DNA from: Actinoplanes missouriensis 431
GTDB taxonomy: Bacteria > Actinomycetota > Actinomycetes > Mycobacteriales > Micromonosporaceae
Direction: 5' to 3'
Assembly: GCF_000284295.1 (NCBI RefSeq)
Contig: NC_017093.1
Location: 806,001 to 870,000, forward strand
DNA: 64,000 nucleotides
Program-made: the position numbers and the translations under genes
In this document: positions 18,746 through 26,949 of the stretch, in pieces
How positions within the stretch are numbered: the first letter of the stretch is position 1
Layout of the letters: each line of letters opens with the position of its first letter
The notes under the pieces: model-generated
Told to the model about the DNA's origin: nothing
Databases searched by the model: none
Seen by the model: only the letters and a program-made list of their open reading frames with translations

Positions 18746-19735
18746 GTGACGCAGGCTCTTCCCCCGTACGAGGTCGGGCGGCTGGCCGGAGCGGTCCTCG
18801 ACTCGGTCGGCACCGTGGTGGTCGGCAAACGGGATTCGCTCGAGCTTGTGCTCGCCGGCATCCTCGCGGGCGGGCACGTGCTGCTGGAGGACCTGCCGGG
18901 CCTCGGCAAGACACTGACCGCGCGGTGCTTCGCGCAGTCGCTCGGGCTGGACTTCCGCCGCCTGCAGTTCACTCCCGACCTGCTGCCGGCCGACGTCACC
19001 GGGTCGTTCCTCTACGACCAGCGCAAGGGCGACTTCGCGTTCCGGGCCGGCCCGGTCTTCACCAACATGCTGCTCGCCGACGAGATCAACCGGACGCCGC
19101 CGAAGACCCAGTCCGCCCTGCTCGAGGCGATGCAGGAGAAGCAGGTCTCGGTCGAGGGCGTGACCTATCGGCTGGACCCGCCGTTCCACGTGCTCGCCAC
19201 CGCCAACCCGATCGAGTACGAGGGGACGTATCCACTCCCCGAGGCGCAGCTGGACCGGTTCCTGCTCCGGGTGTCGTTCGGATACCCGACCGCCGAGGAG
19301 GAGTGGGACGTGCTGCGTCGCCGGATGTCCCGGCGGCAGGAGGAGGCCACCCTCTCCCCGGTGGTGGACGCGCACACCCTGCAGCTCATGCAGGCCGCCT
19401 GCGAGTCGGTCGCGGTCGAGGATTCGATCGGGCGCTACATCGTCGCGCTCACCTCGGCGACCCGCGAGCACGGCGCGGTGCTGGTCGGCTCGTCGCCGCG
19501 CGGCTCGCTCGCGCTGCTGCTGCTGGCCCGGGCCCGGGCCGCGATGGCCGGGCGGGACTACGTGGTGCCGGAGGACGTGAAGGACGTGGCGGTGCCGGCG
19601 CTCGCGCACCGGATCACGCTGCGCCCGGAGATGTGGCTGCGCCAGGTGAACCCGTCGTTCGTGGTCCAGGAGGTGCTCTCCGCGGTGCCCGCGCCGGCCA
19701 GCGGGGCGCTCCCGACGTACGCGCGGCATGACTGA
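18746..19735 (+). CDS. MoxR family AAA ATPase
   Basis: 329 residues from the GTG at 18746, which has a good AGGTGGG site; an in-frame ATG at 18713 would overlap the previous gene and is less likely. Walker A-like loop LEDLPGLGKTLTARCFA, Walker B ADEINRTPPKTQSALLEAM, sensor 1 LATANPIEYEGTYPLPEAQL and the C-terminal lid SSPRGSLALLLLARARAAM are typical of MoxR. These ATPases act as chaperones with DUF58 or VWA proteins. The stop overlaps the DUF58 start by 8 nt. Confidence 0.95.
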   Translation: MTQALPPYEVGRLAGAVLDSVGTVVVGKRDSLELVLAGILAGGHVLLEDLPGLGKTLTARCFAQSLGLDFRRLQFTPDLLPADVTGSFLYDQRKGDFAFRAGPVFTNMLLADEINRTPPKTQSALLEAMQEKQVSVEGVTYRLDPPFHVLATANPIEYEGTYPLPEAQLDRFLLRVSFGYPTAEEEWDVLRRRMSRRQEEATLSPVVDAHTLQLMQAACESVAVEDSIGRYIVALTSATREHGAVLVGSSPRGSLALLLLARARAAMAGRDYVVPEDVKDVAVPALAHRITLRPEMWLRQVNPSFVVQEVLSAVPAPASGALPTYARHD

Positions 19736-21023
19736 GCCGACTGCCGGAGTCTGGGCGCCGACCCGGGCGCTCGGGCGGACGGTGCTGCTCACCGGTCTGC
19801 TCCTGCTGCTCGGGGTCGCCCTCGGCCGCGTCGATCTGGTGCTGCTCGCGGCGCCGTTCGCGATCGGCGCGGCGATCAACCTGCACCGCCGGCCCAGAGC
19901 CGCACCCGAGGTGACGATCACCGCGGACGAGGAGCACATCGTCGAGGGCGGCGAGGTCGAGGCCGGGATCACCGTGGCGAACCCGGACGTGATCGGTTAC
20001 GACCTGGTCGTGGTCCGGACGCGTACCTCGCCGTGGCTGCGGCTGCGGCACGCCGACCGGCCGTTCGCGATCACCGTTCCGTCGGACGGCTGGGCCGCGA
20101 TCGACCTGCCCGGCGAGGCGCTGCGCTGGGGACGGCAGGACGTGGGTCCGGCGGCTGCCCGGGCCGCCGCCTGCGGTGGACTGCTCTCCTGCCGCCCGAT
20201 CGTCACGCCGGCCCGCGGGGTGCGGGTCTACCCGGTCACCGAGCCGTTCAACGCGACCGAGGCGATGCCGGCCGCGGCCGGTCTGGTCGGCGCGCACCGG
20301 TCCCGGCGGCCGGGGGAGGGCGGCGAGCTGGCCGGTGTGCGGCAGTTCGCGCCCGGTGACCGGTTGCGCCGCATCGACTGGCGGGTCTCGCTGCGGACCC
20401 GTGACCTGCACGTGGCGTACACGCTGTCGGACCGGGACGCGGAGGTGCTGATCCTGCTCGACGCCCTCGGCGAGGTGGGTCTCGCCGGTGGCGTGCGGGG
20501 CGGCTCGTCGGTCCTGGACACCACGGTCCGCGCGGCCGCCGCGGTCGCCGAGCACTACCTGCACCGGGGCGACCGGGTCTCGCTGCTGGAGTACGGCGCG
20601 TCCGGGCGGCGGCTGCGTGCCGCGTCCGGCCGCCGGCAGTACCTCACGGTGCTGGAGTGGCTGCTCGACGTCCGCGCCGACCCGGTCGACGAGAGTCTCC
20701 TTCTCCCGCACCACATCTCGTCGTCCGCGCTGGTGGTGGTGCTCACCCCGCTCGTCGACCCGCGGGCCGCCGACATGCTCGCCCAGCTCACCCAGTCCGG
20801 CCGGTACACCGTCGCGGTCGACACGCTGCCGAAGGACGCCACCCCGCCGGTGCGCAACCAGTGGACGCCTGCGGCGAGCCGGCTCTGGCGGATCGAGCGG
20901 GAGAACGTGCTCGGCCGGTTGCGCGAGCACGGCGTACCGGTGGTGCAGTGGGCCGGGGCCGGCAGCCTGGACCTGGTGCTGCGGGACGTGGCCCGGATGG
21001 CCTCCGCGCCGAGGGGACGCTGA
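19728..21023 (+). CDS. DUF58 domain-containing protein
   Basis: 431 residues. Two N-terminal membrane helices (TVLLTGLLLLLGVALGRVDL and the next 15 residues) precede a beta-rich region. The DUF58 signature GGELAGVRQFAPGDRLRRID begins near residue 200, followed by WRVSLRTRDLHV and the VWA-like strand AEVLILLDALGEV. DUF58 proteins partner the MoxR ATPase encoded directly upstream. Confidence 0.93.
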   Translation: MTEPTAGVWAPTRALGRTVLLTGLLLLLGVALGRVDLVLLAAPFAIGAAINLHRRPRAAPEVTITADEEHIVEGGEVEAGITVANPDVIGYDLVVVRTRTSPWLRLRHADRPFAITVPSDGWAAIDLPGEALRWGRQDVGPAAARAAACGGLLSCRPIVTPARGVRVYPVTEPFNATEAMPAAAGLVGAHRSRRPGEGGELAGVRQFAPGDRLRRIDWRVSLRTRDLHVAYTLSDRDAEVLILLDALGEVGLAGGVRGGSSVLDTTVRAAAAVAEHYLHRGDRVSLLEYGASGRRLRAASGRRQYLTVLEWLLDVRADPVDESLLLPHHISSSALVVVLTPLVDPRAADMLAQLTQSGRYTVAVDTLPKDATPPVRNQWTPAASRLWRIERENVLGRLREHGVPVVQWAGAGSLDLVLRDVARMASAPRGR

Positions 21024-21024
21024 C

Positions 21025-21588
21025 ATGCTGACGTCGATCACGGCACGAGCGGGCCGTCTCCGGAAAGTGCTGAGCCGGGCCACCGCCGTACCCATAATCG
21101 TCCGCTTCTCGGTGTGGCTGACCGGCCTCCTGGCTCTCGGCGTCGCCTGGCCGGCGCCGCTTCTGGCCAGCCGGTACGCCGGGATGCTCGCCCTGATCGC
21201 GCTCTGGCCCGCGCTCGCGCCGGCCGGTCGCGGCGGCACCGCCGTGGCGCTCACCGCGGTGGCCGGCTGGCTGCTCGACACGGCCGGTTTCGACGCCGAG
21301 GTCGCGCTCTGGCGGGTGCTGGCGCTCGCCGCGCTGCTCTACCTGGCGCACACGCTGACCGCGCTGGCCGCCGTGCTGCCCATCGACTCGATCGTGAACC
21401 TGGACGTCCCGGGCCTCTGGCTGGGCCGTGCCGCGGTGGTCATCCTGATCTCCTCGGTGCTGATCGTCCTGGCTCTCGGACTCACCGCCGACCTGGGTGG
21501 AAGCGCTTTCCAGCTGGCGACCCTGGTGGGGCTCGCCGGGGCGACGGCTGTGACAGTTCTCCTAGCACGTATGGCCCGTCGCGAGTGA
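21025..21588 (+). CDS. Small polytopic membrane protein ending the MoxR operon
   Basis: 187 residues starting one base after the DUF58 stop. Five to six membrane helices are visible, including FSVWLTGLLALGVAWPAPLL, MLALIALWPALAPA, VLALAALLYLAHTLTALAAV, AAVVILISSVLIVLALGL and the last LATLVGLAGATAVTVLLA. No domain recognised. It is translationally close to the DUF58 gene and probably belongs to the same membrane complex. Confidence 0.8.
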   Translation: MLTSITARAGRLRKVLSRATAVPIIVRFSVWLTGLLALGVAWPAPLLASRYAGMLALIALWPALAPAGRGGTAVALTAVAGWLLDTAGFDAEVALWRVLALAALLYLAHTLTALAAVLPIDSIVNLDVPGLWLGRAAVVILISSVLIVLALGLTADLGGSAFQLATLVGLAGATAVTVLLARMARRE

Positions 21589-21675
21589 AATCTGTTAGTT
21601 ACGACACTTGACTTTGGCCGTTGCGATCGTCACAGAACAACGCATGAACGGCCCCTCGCGCGCGAGAATAGGGGC

Positions 21676-23031
21676 GTGAATCCACCGCGCATAGTCGTCG
21701 TTGGAGCAGGTCACGTCGGGCTGTACGCCGCCCTCCGCCTGTCCAAGAAGCTGAACCGGAACCGGGCCGAGATCGTCGTCATCGACCCTGTTCCGCACAT
21801 GACTTATCAGCCGTTCCTGCCTGAGGCAGCGGCCGGTAACATCTCGCCGCGACACGCTGTGGTGCCGCTGCGCCGGGAGCTGAAGAAGTGCCGCATCGTC
21901 TCCGGTGAGGTCACGAAGCTCGAGCACGCACGCAAGACCGTCACGATCCAGCCGATCGACGGCCCGGCCTACGAGATGGAGTACGACCACATCATCGTGG
22001 CCCCCGGCTCCGTCTCGCGCACGCTGCCGATTCCCGGCCTGAGCGACATGGGCATCGGCCTCAAGACCATCGGCGAGGCCATCTACCTGCGCAACCACAT
22101 CCTCGACCGCCTGGACGTCGCCGCCGTGACGCCTGACGAAGAGGTGCGCAAGGCGTCGCTGAACTTCGTGTTCGTCGGTGGCGGTTTCGCCGGCATCGAG
22201 GCGCTCGCCGAGATGCAGGACGTCGTGGCGGACGCGCTGAAGTACTACCCGGAGCTGGACCCGAAGGAGGTCCACTTCATCCTGGTGGAGGCCTCCAACC
22301 GGATCCTCCCCGAGGTCGGGCCGGAGATGGGCGCCTACACCGCCCGCCAGCTCGCCAAGCGCGGCATCGACCTGCGCCTGGAGACCTTCCTGAAGTCCTG
22401 CGTCGACGGCCAGATCGAGCTCTCCGACGGTGACTCGTTCCGCGCCGAGACGCTGGTCTGGACCGCGGGCGTGAAGCCGTCGCCGATGCTGCAGCACACC
22501 GACCTGCCGCTCGGCCCGCGCGGGCACATCAACTGCCTGCCCACCCTCCAGGTCGCCAGCGTCGAGACCGGCGAGGTGCTCGAGGGCGCCTGGGCCGCGG
22601 GCGACGCCGCCCAGGTCCCCGACCTGACGAACCCGGGTGGCTGGTGCTCGCCGAGCGCCCAGCACGCGGTCCGGCAGGCCACCGTGCTCGCCGACAACAT
22701 CCGCCAGGTCATCCTCGGCGGCTCGCCGAAGGAGTACCGCCACAAGCACGTCGGCGGTGTCGCGGGCCTCGGCATCAACAAGGGTGTCGCGCACGTCTAC
22801 GGCGTGAAGGTCAAGGGCTACCCGGCGTGGCTGATGCACCGCTTCTACCACGTCAGCCGGATCCCGTCGTTCAACCGCAAGGTGCGGGTGCTCGCCGACT
22901 GGGTGCTGGCCTTCATCCTCAAGCGCGAGACGGTGGCCCTCGGCCAGCTGCACCACCCGCGTGAGGAGTTCGTCGAGGTGACCCCGCCGGTCGCCCCGGC
23001 CGCCGACAAGGTTTCCGCCGGCACTCGCTGA
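21676..23031 (+). CDS. ndh: Type II NADH dehydrogenase (NAD(P)/FAD-dependent oxidoreductase)
   Basis: 451 residues from a GTG. The FAD-binding Rossmann motif is at the very N-terminus (IVVVGAGHVGLYAALRLSKK), the NADH-binding motif is FVFVGGGFAGIEALAEMQ near residue 160, and the flavin-anchoring Asp is in GAWAAGDAAQVPD. The C-terminal region KVKGYPAWLMHRFYHVSRIP and the following amphipathic helices fit membrane association. It passes electrons from NADH to menaquinone without pumping protons. It is a single-gene unit; the 87 bp upstream contains TTGACT at about 21608. Confidence 0.93.
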   Translation: MNPPRIVVVGAGHVGLYAALRLSKKLNRNRAEIVVIDPVPHMTYQPFLPEAAAGNISPRHAVVPLRRELKKCRIVSGEVTKLEHARKTVTIQPIDGPAYEMEYDHIIVAPGSVSRTLPIPGLSDMGIGLKTIGEAIYLRNHILDRLDVAAVTPDEEVRKASLNFVFVGGGFAGIEALAEMQDVVADALKYYPELDPKEVHFILVEASNRILPEVGPEMGAYTARQLAKRGIDLRLETFLKSCVDGQIELSDGDSFRAETLVWTAGVKPSPMLQHTDLPLGPRGHINCLPTLQVASVETGEVLEGAWAAGDAAQVPDLTNPGGWCSPSAQHAVRQATVLADNIRQVILGGSPKEYRHKHVGGVAGLGINKGVAHVYGVKVKGYPAWLMHRFYHVSRIPSFNRKVRVLADWVLAFILKRETVALGQLHHPREEFVEVTPPVAPAADKVSAGTR

Positions 23032-23079
23032 GGCCGTTGCCACCATCCGGGCGGCACCAGATACGGTGTTCGCAGGTCC

Positions 23080-23162
23080 GCCCGGGTGGTGGAATGGCAG
23101 ACACGGCCGCCTTAAAAGCGGCTGCCTGACAAGGCGTGCGGGTTCGAGACCCGCCCCGGGCA
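23080..23162 (+). tRNA. tRNA-Leu (anticodon UAA)
   Basis: The acceptor stem GCCCGGG/CCCGGGC, the anticodon stem GCCGC/GCGGC around loop CTTAAAA (anticodon TAA), a long class II variable arm (TGCCTGACAAGGCGT) and the T arm GCGGGTTCGAGACCCGC are all present. The discriminator is A and CCA is not encoded. Confidence 0.98.
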
Positions 23163-23174
23163 CTGATCTCCTTC

Positions 23175-23214
23175 GGAAGGGATGCTCCAGTCGGAGCATC
23201 CCTTCCGTCGTTTT
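23175..23214 (+). terminator. Strong intrinsic terminator after tRNA-Leu
   Basis: Perfect 14-bp arms GGAAGGGATGCTCC (23175-23188) and GGAGCATCCCTTCC (23193-23206), a 4-nt loop and a T run ending TCGTTTT. Confidence 0.95.
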
Positions 23215-23368
23215 GATGAAGGTCGTATCGTCGATTTCCGCTGGGATCACGTGCCTGACCACGGGTTCTCAGACTGCTCACAGCGTCTGCGGGCGCCGTG
23301 GGGGGCGTTCACCCCGTACTCTGGAACGACAGGCATGATGCCTCAACCTCAAAGGGAGGCTGGAAACA

Positions 23369-24214
23369 GTGAAGACATCGAACCCGGTGCTTTCGCGCCT
23401 CGGCCAGGCGGCTGAGCGGGAGCGCGCGGCGGGGTACGGGCAGGCCCCTGGCCAGCCGGGATACGGCCAGCCGGGTTACGGTCAGCCGGCTTACGGCGAG
23501 CCCTACCCCACGGCTACGGGCTACCCCGCCTCTCCGCCGGCCGTCCGGCCGATGACCGTCGACGACGTCGTGGTCAAGACCGTCACACTGCTCGGGATCA
23601 CCGGCATCTCCGCCGTCGCCGCGTGGAACCTGATTCCCGCCTCGGCGACCGGCGCAGCATGGATCGGCGCCGCCCTGGTCGGCCTCGTGCTCGGCCTGGT
23701 CATCTCGTTCATGCGGGTTGCGAACCCGGCTCTCGTCGTCACCTACGCGGTGGTCGAGGGCGTGTTCGTCGGCATGGTGAGCAAGTTCTTCGAGAACATC
23801 ATGGGCTACGAGGGGATCGTCCTTCAGGCGGTGGTCGCCACCTTCGGCGTCTTCTTCCTGATGGCCGTGCTCTACCGCGCCCGGGTCATCCGCGCCACGC
23901 CGAAATTCACCCGCGCCCTGGTCTCGATCATGGCCGGCCTGTTCGCGGTCATGCTGATCAACTTCGTGCTGGCGCTCTTCGACGTCAACACCGGCCTGCG
24001 GGACAACGGCCCGGTGGGCTACATCTTCAGCCTCGTCTGCATCGTGGTCGCGTCGCTGAGCTTCATCCTGAGCTTCAACGAGGTCGAGGAGGGCGTGCGG
24101 ATGGGTCTTCCGCAGCGCTACTCCTGGACCGCCGCGTTCGGGATCCTGGTCAGCCTCGTCTGGCTCTACCTGGAGATCCTCCGCCTGCTCAGCTTCTTGC
24201 AGGGCGACGACTGA
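23369..24214 (+). CDS. Bax inhibitor-1/YccA family membrane protein
   Basis: 281 residues from a GTG behind an AAAGGGAGG site. The first 65 residues are a Gly/Tyr/Gln/Pro-rich tail with GQPGYGQPGYGQPAYGEPY repeats. Seven membrane helices follow (from VKTVTLLGITGISAVAAWNL to FGILVSLVWLYLEILRLLSF), with the family's YAVVEGVFVGMVSKFFE region. The BI-1 family forms Ca2+/H+-linked channels in some bacteria, but the role in actinobacteria is unknown. It is probably monocistronic, with a TACTCT element about 50 bp upstream and a hairpin after it. Confidence 0.93.
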   Translation: MKTSNPVLSRLGQAAERERAAGYGQAPGQPGYGQPGYGQPAYGEPYPTATGYPASPPAVRPMTVDDVVVKTVTLLGITGISAVAAWNLIPASATGAAWIGAALVGLVLGLVISFMRVANPALVVTYAVVEGVFVGMVSKFFENIMGYEGIVLQAVVATFGVFFLMAVLYRARVIRATPKFTRALVSIMAGLFAVMLINFVLALFDVNTGLRDNGPVGYIFSLVCIVVASLSFILSFNEVEEGVRMGLPQRYSWTAAFGILVSLVWLYLEILRLLSFLQGDD

Positions 24215-24236
24215 CGGTTCGTCCAGTCGTCATGAG

Positions 24237-24280
24237 CAACGCCCGGCCCGCCTCCCCGCAGACCGGGCGTTGTCCCGTTT
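24237..24280 (+). terminator. Hairpin after the Bax inhibitor-like gene
   Basis: Arms CAACGCCCGG (24237-24246) and CCGGGCGTTG (24263-24272), followed by TCCCGTTT. The T tract is weak. Confidence 0.6.
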
Positions 24281-24298
24281 CCCGGTACCCTTTGGCGA

Positions 24299-24610
24299 AT
24301 GTCTGACTTCGCCGCCGCGATCGACCGCCTCCTCAACCAGGTCCGCCACTGGGAGGAACGCCGCTGGTCCCAGCCGGCCACCACCACCGGCCAGACACGC
24401 GCACAGCTCATCCACGGCCTCGCCCAGCAGCTGGCCGACCTGGGCGCCGAGGCCGAGAAATCCCCGCGCCACGAGCTGCCCCTTCTCCACCCGATGGTCC
24501 TCCCCGACCAGCTCCGAGTCCTGGCCGACGACATCCTGATCGCCGGCCCCCCACCCGAGCTGCTGACCCGAGCCACCACCGCGGTGACCGAGGCCCACAA
24601 AACCCTCTGA
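24299..24610 (+). CDS. Small helical protein of unknown function
   Basis: 103 residues, soluble, mainly helical (FAAAIDRLLNQVRHWEERRW, QTRAQLIHGLAQQLADLGAE, TTAVTEAHKTL). The codon pattern is strongly GC at third positions, as for real genes here. I recognise no domain. It stands alone between a terminator and a 436-bp gap. Confidence 0.7.
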   Translation: MSDFAAAIDRLLNQVRHWEERRWSQPATTTGQTRAQLIHGLAQQLADLGAEAEKSPRHELPLLHPMVLPDQLRVLADDILIAGPPPELLTRATTAVTEAHKTL

Positions 24611-25046
24611 CCTTCCCGGTACGCATTACCCCAGCCCTCAACCGCACCCGACCGGTCCCACCCCCGTCACCCCTGACGCCCGCCGGCCCGGCGCATCCCG
24701 CCGCCGGCCCCGGCGCCCCGTAGCGCCCCCAGAGCCGTCCCACCCCAAACCACTCCCGCCCCGGCGTCTCGGCGCGGCTGCCGCGTCGTCCTGTCGTCTC
24801 GACACAGGTTCCCGTCGCAGCAGCACACTCCCGCCCAGCCGACCAAGATCGAACTCGAGCCCGAGCCCGAGCCCCACCGAGCCGTAGCCCAAGCAGCCAA
24901 AACGTCCGGATAACCTGCCTGGACTACGGCTCGGGTTCGTGAGGCCCGGCCGTAGCGGGCGCAGGTTAAGCGCCGCCGGATAACCTGCCGCGGCTACGGC
25001 TGGGAGGTGGGAAGACACCCACGAGGCCGCGAACCACGTGACAGGA
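24611..25046. repeat. Gene-free gap with short inverted and direct repeats
   Basis: No convincing gene lies in this 436-bp gap. Four copies of one motif cluster at its right end: TAACCTGC, 4-5 bases, then CTACGGC. Copies at 24908-24930 and 24978-25000 are forward, those at about 24886-24905 and 24949-24968 are reversed. Neighbouring copies pair, for example CTGCCTGGACTACGGCTCGG (from 24915) with the reversed copy just before it, which could form hairpins. The first 250 bp is featureless Pro-codon-like C-rich sequence. Confidence 0.7.
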
Positions 25047-25592
25047 CTAGCGGGGGAGCGGCCGACTGAGAGACGTCAGACCGTTAACCGCTAGGAAGCC
25101 GGCCGCCTGGTAGAGCCGCAGCGCCGCCCCGTTGTCCACCTCGGTCCGTAGCGATACCCGCACCGCCCCGGCCGCCTCGGCGAGCCCCACGACGTGATCG
25201 AGCAGCGCCCGGGCGACACCGGCCCGCCGCGCCTCCGGCCGCACGAACAGATCCTGCACGTGCCACACCACGCCCAATCGGAGCGAAGCCGGCTGCATCG
25301 CACTCGTAACCATGCCAACGAGCACGCCGCCGACACCTGCCGCGGACGCGCCGCCGACACCTGCCGCGGACGCGCCGCCGGCACCTGCCGCGGACACACC
25401 GCCCGTGACCGCCGCGAACATCTCCAGCCTGCCGCTGCCCAGCTGAGCCGCCAACCAGGCGCGCGTCCGCTCACGGTCGGGCGTCTCCCCGTAGTGCACC
25501 CGGTACTCGTCGAACACCGCCACAGCGCCGTCGAACAACCCAGAACCGGGTCGCACTGGGACGATCTTCAAGTGCTCTACCCCCGTACCCAC
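25047..25592 (-). CDS. GNAT family N-acetyltransferase with an internal repeat insert
   Basis: 181 residues. The GNAT core is clear: FDEYRVHYGETPDRERTRAW, the acetyl-CoA loop WHVQDLFVRPEARRAGVARA and the C-terminal VDNGAALRLYQAAGF. The substrate is unknown. Between strands, near residues 65-92, three 8-residue repeats of the type GGASAAGV are inserted, encoded by 24-bp tandem repeats. The start may be at 25592 (ATG). The thiolase gene, also leftward, lies upstream beyond its terminator. Confidence 0.88.
   Translation of the reverse strand: MGTGVEHLKIVPVRPGSGLFDGAVAVFDEYRVHYGETPDRERTRAWLAAQLGSGRLEMFAAVTGGVSAAGAGGASAAGVGGASAAGVGGVLVGMVTSAMQPASLRLGVVWHVQDLFVRPEARRAGVARALLDHVVGLAEAAGAVRVSLRTEVDNGAALRLYQAAGFLAVNGLTSLSRPLPR
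25326..25397. repeat. Three 24-bp tandem repeats inside the GNAT gene
   Basis: Units at 25326, 25350 and 25374; core GACACCTGCCGCGGACGC. The first two are identical and the third differs at a few bases, so copy number could change in frame by 8 residues. Confidence 0.9.
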
Positions 25593-25640
25593 AAAAAGGT
25601 CCCACCGCCGCCTCGCGCGAGTGGAGGCGGCGGTGGGAAC
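25592..25640 (-). terminator. Intrinsic terminator of the thiolase gene
   Basis: On the minus strand, arms CCCACCGCCGCCTC and GAGGCGGCGGTGGG (plus coordinates 25624-25637 and 25601-25614) are followed by ACCTTTTTG, a T tract at 25592-25596. It overlaps the start of the GNAT gene. Confidence 0.88.
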
Positions 25641-25659
25641 CGGCTGAGAAGCGTCCGAA

Positions 25660-26904
25660 CTAGCTGAGGCGCTCGATGATCAGGGCCATGCCCTGGCCGC
25701 CGCCGACGCACATGGTCTCCAGGCCGATCGACTTGTCGTGCCAGTCGAGGGAGTTCAGCAGCGTGGTGGTGATGCGGGCGCCGGTCATGCCGAACGGGTG
25801 GCCGACCGCGATCGCGCCGCCGTTGACGTTGAGCTTCTCCAGCGGGATGCCGAGGTCCTTGTACGACGGGATGACCTGGGCCGCGAACGCCTCGTTGATC
25901 TCGAAGAGGTCGACGTCGGAGATGCTCATGCCGGCACGCTTGAGTGCCTGCTTGGACGCCTCGACCGGGCCGAGGCCCATGATCTCGGGGGAGAGGCCGG
26001 TGACGCCGGTGGAGACGATCCGGGCGAGCGGGGTGATGCCGAGCTCGCGGGCCTTCGTGTCGCTCATGATGACCAGCGCGGCGGCGCCGTCGTTGAGCGG
26101 GCAGCAGTTGCCGGCGGTGACCCGTCCGTCCTCGCGGAAGACCGGCTTGAGCTGGGAGACCGCGTCGATGGTGACGCCGGCGCGGGGGCCGTCGTCGCGC
26201 GACACGACGGTGCCGTCGGGGAGCGTGATCGGGGTGATCTCGCGGTCCCAGAAGCCGTTGGCGATGGCCTTCTCGGCGAGGTTCTGGCTGCGGACGCCGA
26301 ACTCGTCCATCTCCTCGCGGGTCACGTTCTTGACCTGGGCGAGGTTCTCGGCGGTGTAGCCCATCCCGATATAGATGTCCGGCACCGCGCCGTCCTCGCG
26401 CGGGTCGTGCCAGGTGGTGCCGGCCTCGGCGGACCGCTTCGTGCGGGCCTGGGCCTCGTCGAAGTACGGGTTGGTCCAGGGGCCGCCGACGAGTTTCTGC
26501 GCCTCGGACGGCAGGCCGTCGGAGGAGCCGCGGGCGAACCGGGAGACCGTCTCCACGCCGGCCGAGATGAACACGTCACCCTCGCCCGCCTTGATCGCGT
26601 GGAACGCCATCCGGGTGGTCTGCAGCGACGAGGAGCAGTACCGCGTGACGGTGGCGCCGGGCAGGCCGTCCAGGCCGAGCTTGGTGGCGATCACCCGGGC
26701 CTGGTTGAAGCCCTGTTCGCCGCCGGGGAGACCGCAGCCGAGGTAGAGGTCCTCGATGAGCGTGCGGTCCAGCTGCGGCACCTTGCTGAGAGCGGCGTCG
26801 ACGATCGTCGTGGCGAGATCGTCGGGCCGCAGGTCCTTGAGGGAGCCCTTGTGGGCGCGTCCGATGGGGGAGCGGGCAGTGGCAACGATGACAGCTTCCG
26901 GCAT
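25660..26904 (-). CDS. Acetyl-CoA C-acyltransferase (thiolase)
   Basis: 414 residues, full thiolase length. The nucleophile Cys lies in VTRYCSSSLQTTRMA (near residue 92), where most thiolases have CSSG. The other signatures are NEAFAAQ, GGAIAVGHPFGMTGAR with the catalytic His, and the second active Cys in ETMCVGGGQGMA. It cleaves 3-ketoacyl-CoA in beta-oxidation of fatty acids or similar substrates. It appears monocistronic, with a palindrome just upstream of the ATG (26914-26927) and a terminator downstream. Confidence 0.93.
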   Translation of the reverse strand: MPEAVIVATARSPIGRAHKGSLKDLRPDDLATTIVDAALSKVPQLDRTLIEDLYLGCGLPGGEQGFNQARVIATKLGLDGLPGATVTRYCSSSLQTTRMAFHAIKAGEGDVFISAGVETVSRFARGSSDGLPSEAQKLVGGPWTNPYFDEAQARTKRSAEAGTTWHDPREDGAVPDIYIGMGYTAENLAQVKNVTREEMDEFGVRSQNLAEKAIANGFWDREITPITLPDGTVVSRDDGPRAGVTIDAVSQLKPVFREDGRVTAGNCCPLNDGAAALVIMSDTKARELGITPLARIVSTGVTGLSPEIMGLGPVEASKQALKRAGMSISDVDLFEINEAFAAQVIPSYKDLGIPLEKLNVNGGAIAVGHPFGMTGARITTTLLNSLDWHDKSIGLETMCVGGGQGMALIIERLS

Positions 26905-26913
26905 GCCGCCAGT

Positions 26914-26927
26914 TTACTCACCGGTAA
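26914..26927. promoter_or_regulatory. Palindromic operator-like site before thiolase
   Basis: TTACTCACCGGTAA lies 10 bp upstream of the thiolase ATG and has arms TTAC/GTAA. Its position near the start of transcription suggests a repressor site, perhaps for a TetR-type regulator of lipid metabolism; this is inference. Confidence 0.4.
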
Positions 26928-26949
26928 CATGGTCGGAAGCGCGAATTTC

